A DNA stretch of 64,000 nucleotides from Eucalyptus grandis (lineage: Eukaryota; Streptophyta; Magnoliopsida; Myrtales; Myrtaceae), in contig NC_052616.1 of assembly GCF_016545825.1 (NCBI RefSeq), positions 7,750,001 through 7,814,000 of the forward strand. Direction: 5' to 3'. A model generated the notes under the pieces. That model saw only the letters and a program-made list of their open reading frames with translations, made no database searches and was not told the DNA's origin. Of the stretch, positions 60,977 through 64,000 are shown piece after piece (the first letter of the stretch is position 1; each line of letters begins with the position of its first letter). The translations under genes were made by a program, and so were the position numbers.

Positions 60977-63281
60977 TCATATGTTGAAACTTGGTATTTT
61001 CGAGGGGAGTTTGGGAGGCTCTACTGGCAAGTTCATAACGGCCATTGCCACTTCAATTGAAAGCCGAGAACTAGCAATGGGATGAGCACACAACAGCCCC
61101 ACAATCATTAAGGCCTACGCCTGTTTCTTGTCGAAATCCTTGCCGAGCCTCTTGTCCACCAGAAGGTGAAAATTAAAGAACCAGCGTCGAAACCAGTTCC
61201 CGCACCCACAACGCTTCCAAGCCCATGGAACAAGGCCGCCTTGCTCTGCTAGTTCCAAGTCGGACAATCTCCTCCCGCATAATATTTCCAAAAGAACCAC
61301 TCCGAAACTGTAGATGTCAGATTCCTTGCTTGCCTTACCCATTTGAAAGTATTCTCGAGCCAAGTAACCTGGTGTTCCTTTCACTTGGGTTGTGTTTGGC
61401 CCTCTAGCATGGTTGACTAGCTTAGCCAAGCCAAAATCTCCCAATTTGGCCACGAACTCTTCATCGAGCATGATGTTGCTGGATTTGATATCTCTATGGA
61501 TCATGCATTGATGAATATGTTTGAGCAGGTATTGCAACACTGAGCCTAATCCCATAGCAATGTTGTACCTCCTTCCCCATGTCAGCAGGGTTCTGTTCTT
61601 AAATAAGTGATCCTCCAAGCTACCTCCCGTCATAAATTCGTAAACCAGGACAAATTCACTCGCCACGTGACAATAGCCTATAAGTTGCACCAAGTTTCTT
61701 TGCCTAAGTTGACTTAATGACTTCACCTCAGATATTTATTCCTTTGCCCCCTGGCGTGAACCAGATTTTATTTTTCTTACGGCAACCACGGTGTGAGCGC
61801 CTCCCGTGTACCCTTTGTACACGGTTCCGAAACCCCCTTCTCCCAGAATCCTGTCACGTGCAAAAGAATTGGTCGCGATCATCAACTCTTCATGGGAAAA
61901 CTTCTTAATTCCACTCAACTTTTCGAACTCTTCTGTTAATTTCGCGCTATGATTGCCTTCTTCTCTACCTCTCTCTGTCTCTAGACGGGAGAGTTTTGAC
62001 CTAAAATTCACCCAAGCAACAATGATCGCCACCAATACTACTACACCGCCCATGAATGTGAGCAGCCACTTCGACCAATATTCGGTACCCTTTTCCTCCT
62101 GGAGCTGTGAAACGAGGCTTAATTCCCATATCTGGACAAAGCGATGCTCAAGCGCAGATTCTGGGGGAGCTAGGAGACAAACACCCGCCGCCTCTGGCAG
62201 ATACTCACTTGAGGCGCGTGCGCAGCAGTGACGATGGACTTCGTTACTAGAATTTTTAGCAGCATCCCACCAGGACACCATCAAACATTTCTGTTGGAGA
62301 TATGCGAGAATCGGACCTCAGATTGTGATCGGACTGAGAAGATTGTGATTGATATCAATCCAAGATTGCAAACGATTATAATCGATAGATTATATCAATC
62401 CGAGATTGGATTTGATTTAATGTATCTTCATTTATTTTTTCCACAGTTAGACATTCGTTGTACTACAAATAGGAGCTTGTATAATGAAAAGCATACGACT
62501 GAATAAATATAAAAGTTGCTTCCCATCTTCTTGGCCTATTCCTCAAACTCTGACAATTTCGAGCTCCGGTTGTACGTTATAACAGCAAGCGATCCGTCAT
62601 TCATGGATTTGGCGATACTCACGTCAGTGTCCAATGGCCTGAGGCGGTTCGAAGCTCTGTCGACACGTGAAATGTCCGCATCCCTTGTATTCTTCAAAAG
62701 GTCAACGCTGACCGCAACACAATCGTTGTTGGGACGAATTTGATGGCCCTCACCTCCTAGGGCGACACCCTTGCTGTTAAAACTGGTTGGCATTGGCGGT
62801 CGATCGGGACGCCAGGAAGCGTCTCCTTTCAGAATCACGGCGTGGGACTTGTCCCCAAGAAGATCTTTCAAGGAATATATAGCTCGATCCCAGTGGTTTC
62901 CAACAGATAAGGCAAGTGCGTCGCCGAAAGGTTTTCCCTGTTGAGAGTCGATGCTGGCCGTATACTGGGTAGCTCAATCCACCACTTTCCCCGTGTCCTT
63001 GTCCCAAAGTTGCGCTTTCCCAGAATACGTAACTCGGCTGCTGGTGTTGTCGAGTCTTCCTTTCGTCTGGCTTCGGCTGAGATAAGAAGACCGCTTAGAA
63101 GCATCCAACAGTGTTAAGTTCGTGGGGATCCAAAGCCGCCAAATGGGAACATGAAACGTGGATTATCAAGGTGTACAGCTGAAGCCGAAGAGGGTTTGCG
63201 CAGAGAGATCATCGAGACTGGTAGTACTAATGTGGGTGTGGGTGGTTGAGGCTGATCTTCATGTCTTCCAATGCCTTTCGT
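60977..63281 (-). pseudogene. L-type lectin receptor kinase pseudogene (copy C)
   Basis: Same architecture as copy B, with different lesions. The homologous start codon is mutated to ACG at 63279-63281. The lectin text (NDCVAVSVDLLKNTRDADIS) is in shifted frames, with a TGA near 62974-62976 where copy B has Cys. A copia solo LTR (62292-62555) is inserted in the lectin region. The kinase frame from 62284 has P-loop GEGGFG, but the catalytic Lys of VAVK is Arg (VAVRKIK, codon 61775-61777). A TAA at 61736-61738 replaces the Tyr of KEYISE. HRD and DFG remain; APE reads ARE. A TAG at 61115-61117 replaces a Glu before ALMIVGL, and the homologous end is the stop at 60977-60979. It is clearly dead. 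Confidence 0.9.
62292..62555 (+). mobile_element. Copia-type solo LTR in LecRK C
   Basis: 264 bp, TGTTGGAG..CTCTGACA, with a perfect 5-bp target duplication atttc at 62287-62291 and 62556-62560. The plus strand has a tacaaatagg TATA-like stretch and later aataaat, as in a copia LTR. No internal region is present. It is unrelated in sequence to the other LTRs here. Confidence 0.9.
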
Positions 63282-64000
63282 GTTGGATGTTCTTAATTTC
63301 TGGCGGATCTGGTTACTGCCTGTGAACTCAAAGCGCCAGTGCGGAGCCGCGCGCAGGCAGGTTGACATCTTCATCATTCTCAGGGCTCAGCTCACAATTA
63401 TTGGCGAGAGTGATGATCGCCACAGTGCGCCAGAATCAACAACGAACGGAAAAGTGCACTTGCTTGGCGAGGTTCGGTCAATGCGAAAGCAAATCAAAAC
63501 ATGTCAAAAAGTCTTTCTATTGTCTCCCTTATCGATGATTGGGTGATTGGACCGTTGATTAGAAAATAACTGACGGAATCATCCCACGAAAATGCAGGTC
63601 GGTGCTTTGGTCACGTTCTAAAACATGATGGACCGCAATGCTCTCGCTTCTCTATGAATGATTATTATTAAAAGGCTATATGAGAATTTTACATAAGCGC
63701 TCACACATTCGCTAGTCCTATCATAAGTTTTTGTAATTTCAATTGGTGTACTATGTCGAGAAAAATGGGTGTAGTCGAGAGACTCGGAATTTATAGGCCA
63801 CCGACAAGAGGAGCTTTACAATTAATCAAGAGTGCTTTGTCATCTCTAGTAAGCAAAAGACAACAAGGGAAAAAAAAGGGAGGAGATGAAATTTATAGAT
63901 CTTTTAGCAGAACGATCGAATTGCATCCGCATGATGTACAAAGTCGAAGCTCCTGTTCATAAGGAAGCCTCATTGTGCCTTCACCATTAGCAGAAATCTT
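63282..64000. other. LecRK C upstream flank
   Basis: 63400-63535 resembles the unit A flank around 36110-36180 and then 37420-37490, so the stretch between is missing here. The plus-strand open frame at 63753-63962 is not recognised. Confidence 0.4.

Noticed and set aside
63753..63962. Plus-strand 69-codon frame at the window end
   Set aside because: No family resemblance and no context beyond the LecRK C upstream flank. Too little support to call a gene.

Overview
The window is plant nuclear DNA, most likely from a dicot. The supports are spliced coding exons with GT..AG borders, L-type lectin receptor kinase (LecRK) genes, a GL3/EGL3/TT8-type bHLH gene, and plant-type Ty1/copia, Ty3/gypsy (chromovirus) and hAT transposons whose target-site duplications can be read directly. 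The species cannot be fixed from sequence alone. No organelle, bacterial, CRISPR, tRNA or rRNA feature was seen.

Layout. 1-668: the 3' three exons of a serine hydroxymethyltransferase copy that looks decayed. 669-4718: intergenic DNA with a ~220-bp-arm inverted repeat. 4719-19197: a LecRK 3' scrap on the minus strand, then a bHLH pseudogene on the plus strand, broken first by a copia element (5051-9920) and again by a long gypsy-type solo LTR (11787-18965) that itself carries a 3.8-kb hAT element (14444-18258). 20447-20940: an internally deleted LecRK remnant. 22481-26935 and 27563-31635: two more degenerate copia elements on the plus strand. 31673-58620: two tandem copies of a LecRK-containing unit. 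The second copy is split by a copia element (39068-54399), and a Tekay/Del-like chromovirus (43919-53997) sits inside that element's LTR. 60977-63281: a third LecRK, broken by a 264-bp copia solo LTR.

How it fits together. The host gene backbone is a tandem LecRK array: five minus-strand loci plus two small kinase scraps on the plus strand. Every copy in view carries at least one disabling lesion, and the lesions mostly differ from copy to copy. Transposons make up more than half of the window. Insertion order can be inferred in places: LecRK unit duplication, then copia, then chromovirus; and bHLH gene, then gypsy LTR, then hAT.

I found no convincing new molecular system. The strongest observations are the split bHLH pseudogene, the nested insertions with exact target duplications, the unfilled paralogous insertion site at 32839-32843, and the independent decay of each LecRK copy. 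Boundaries of degenerate coding regions are approximate.
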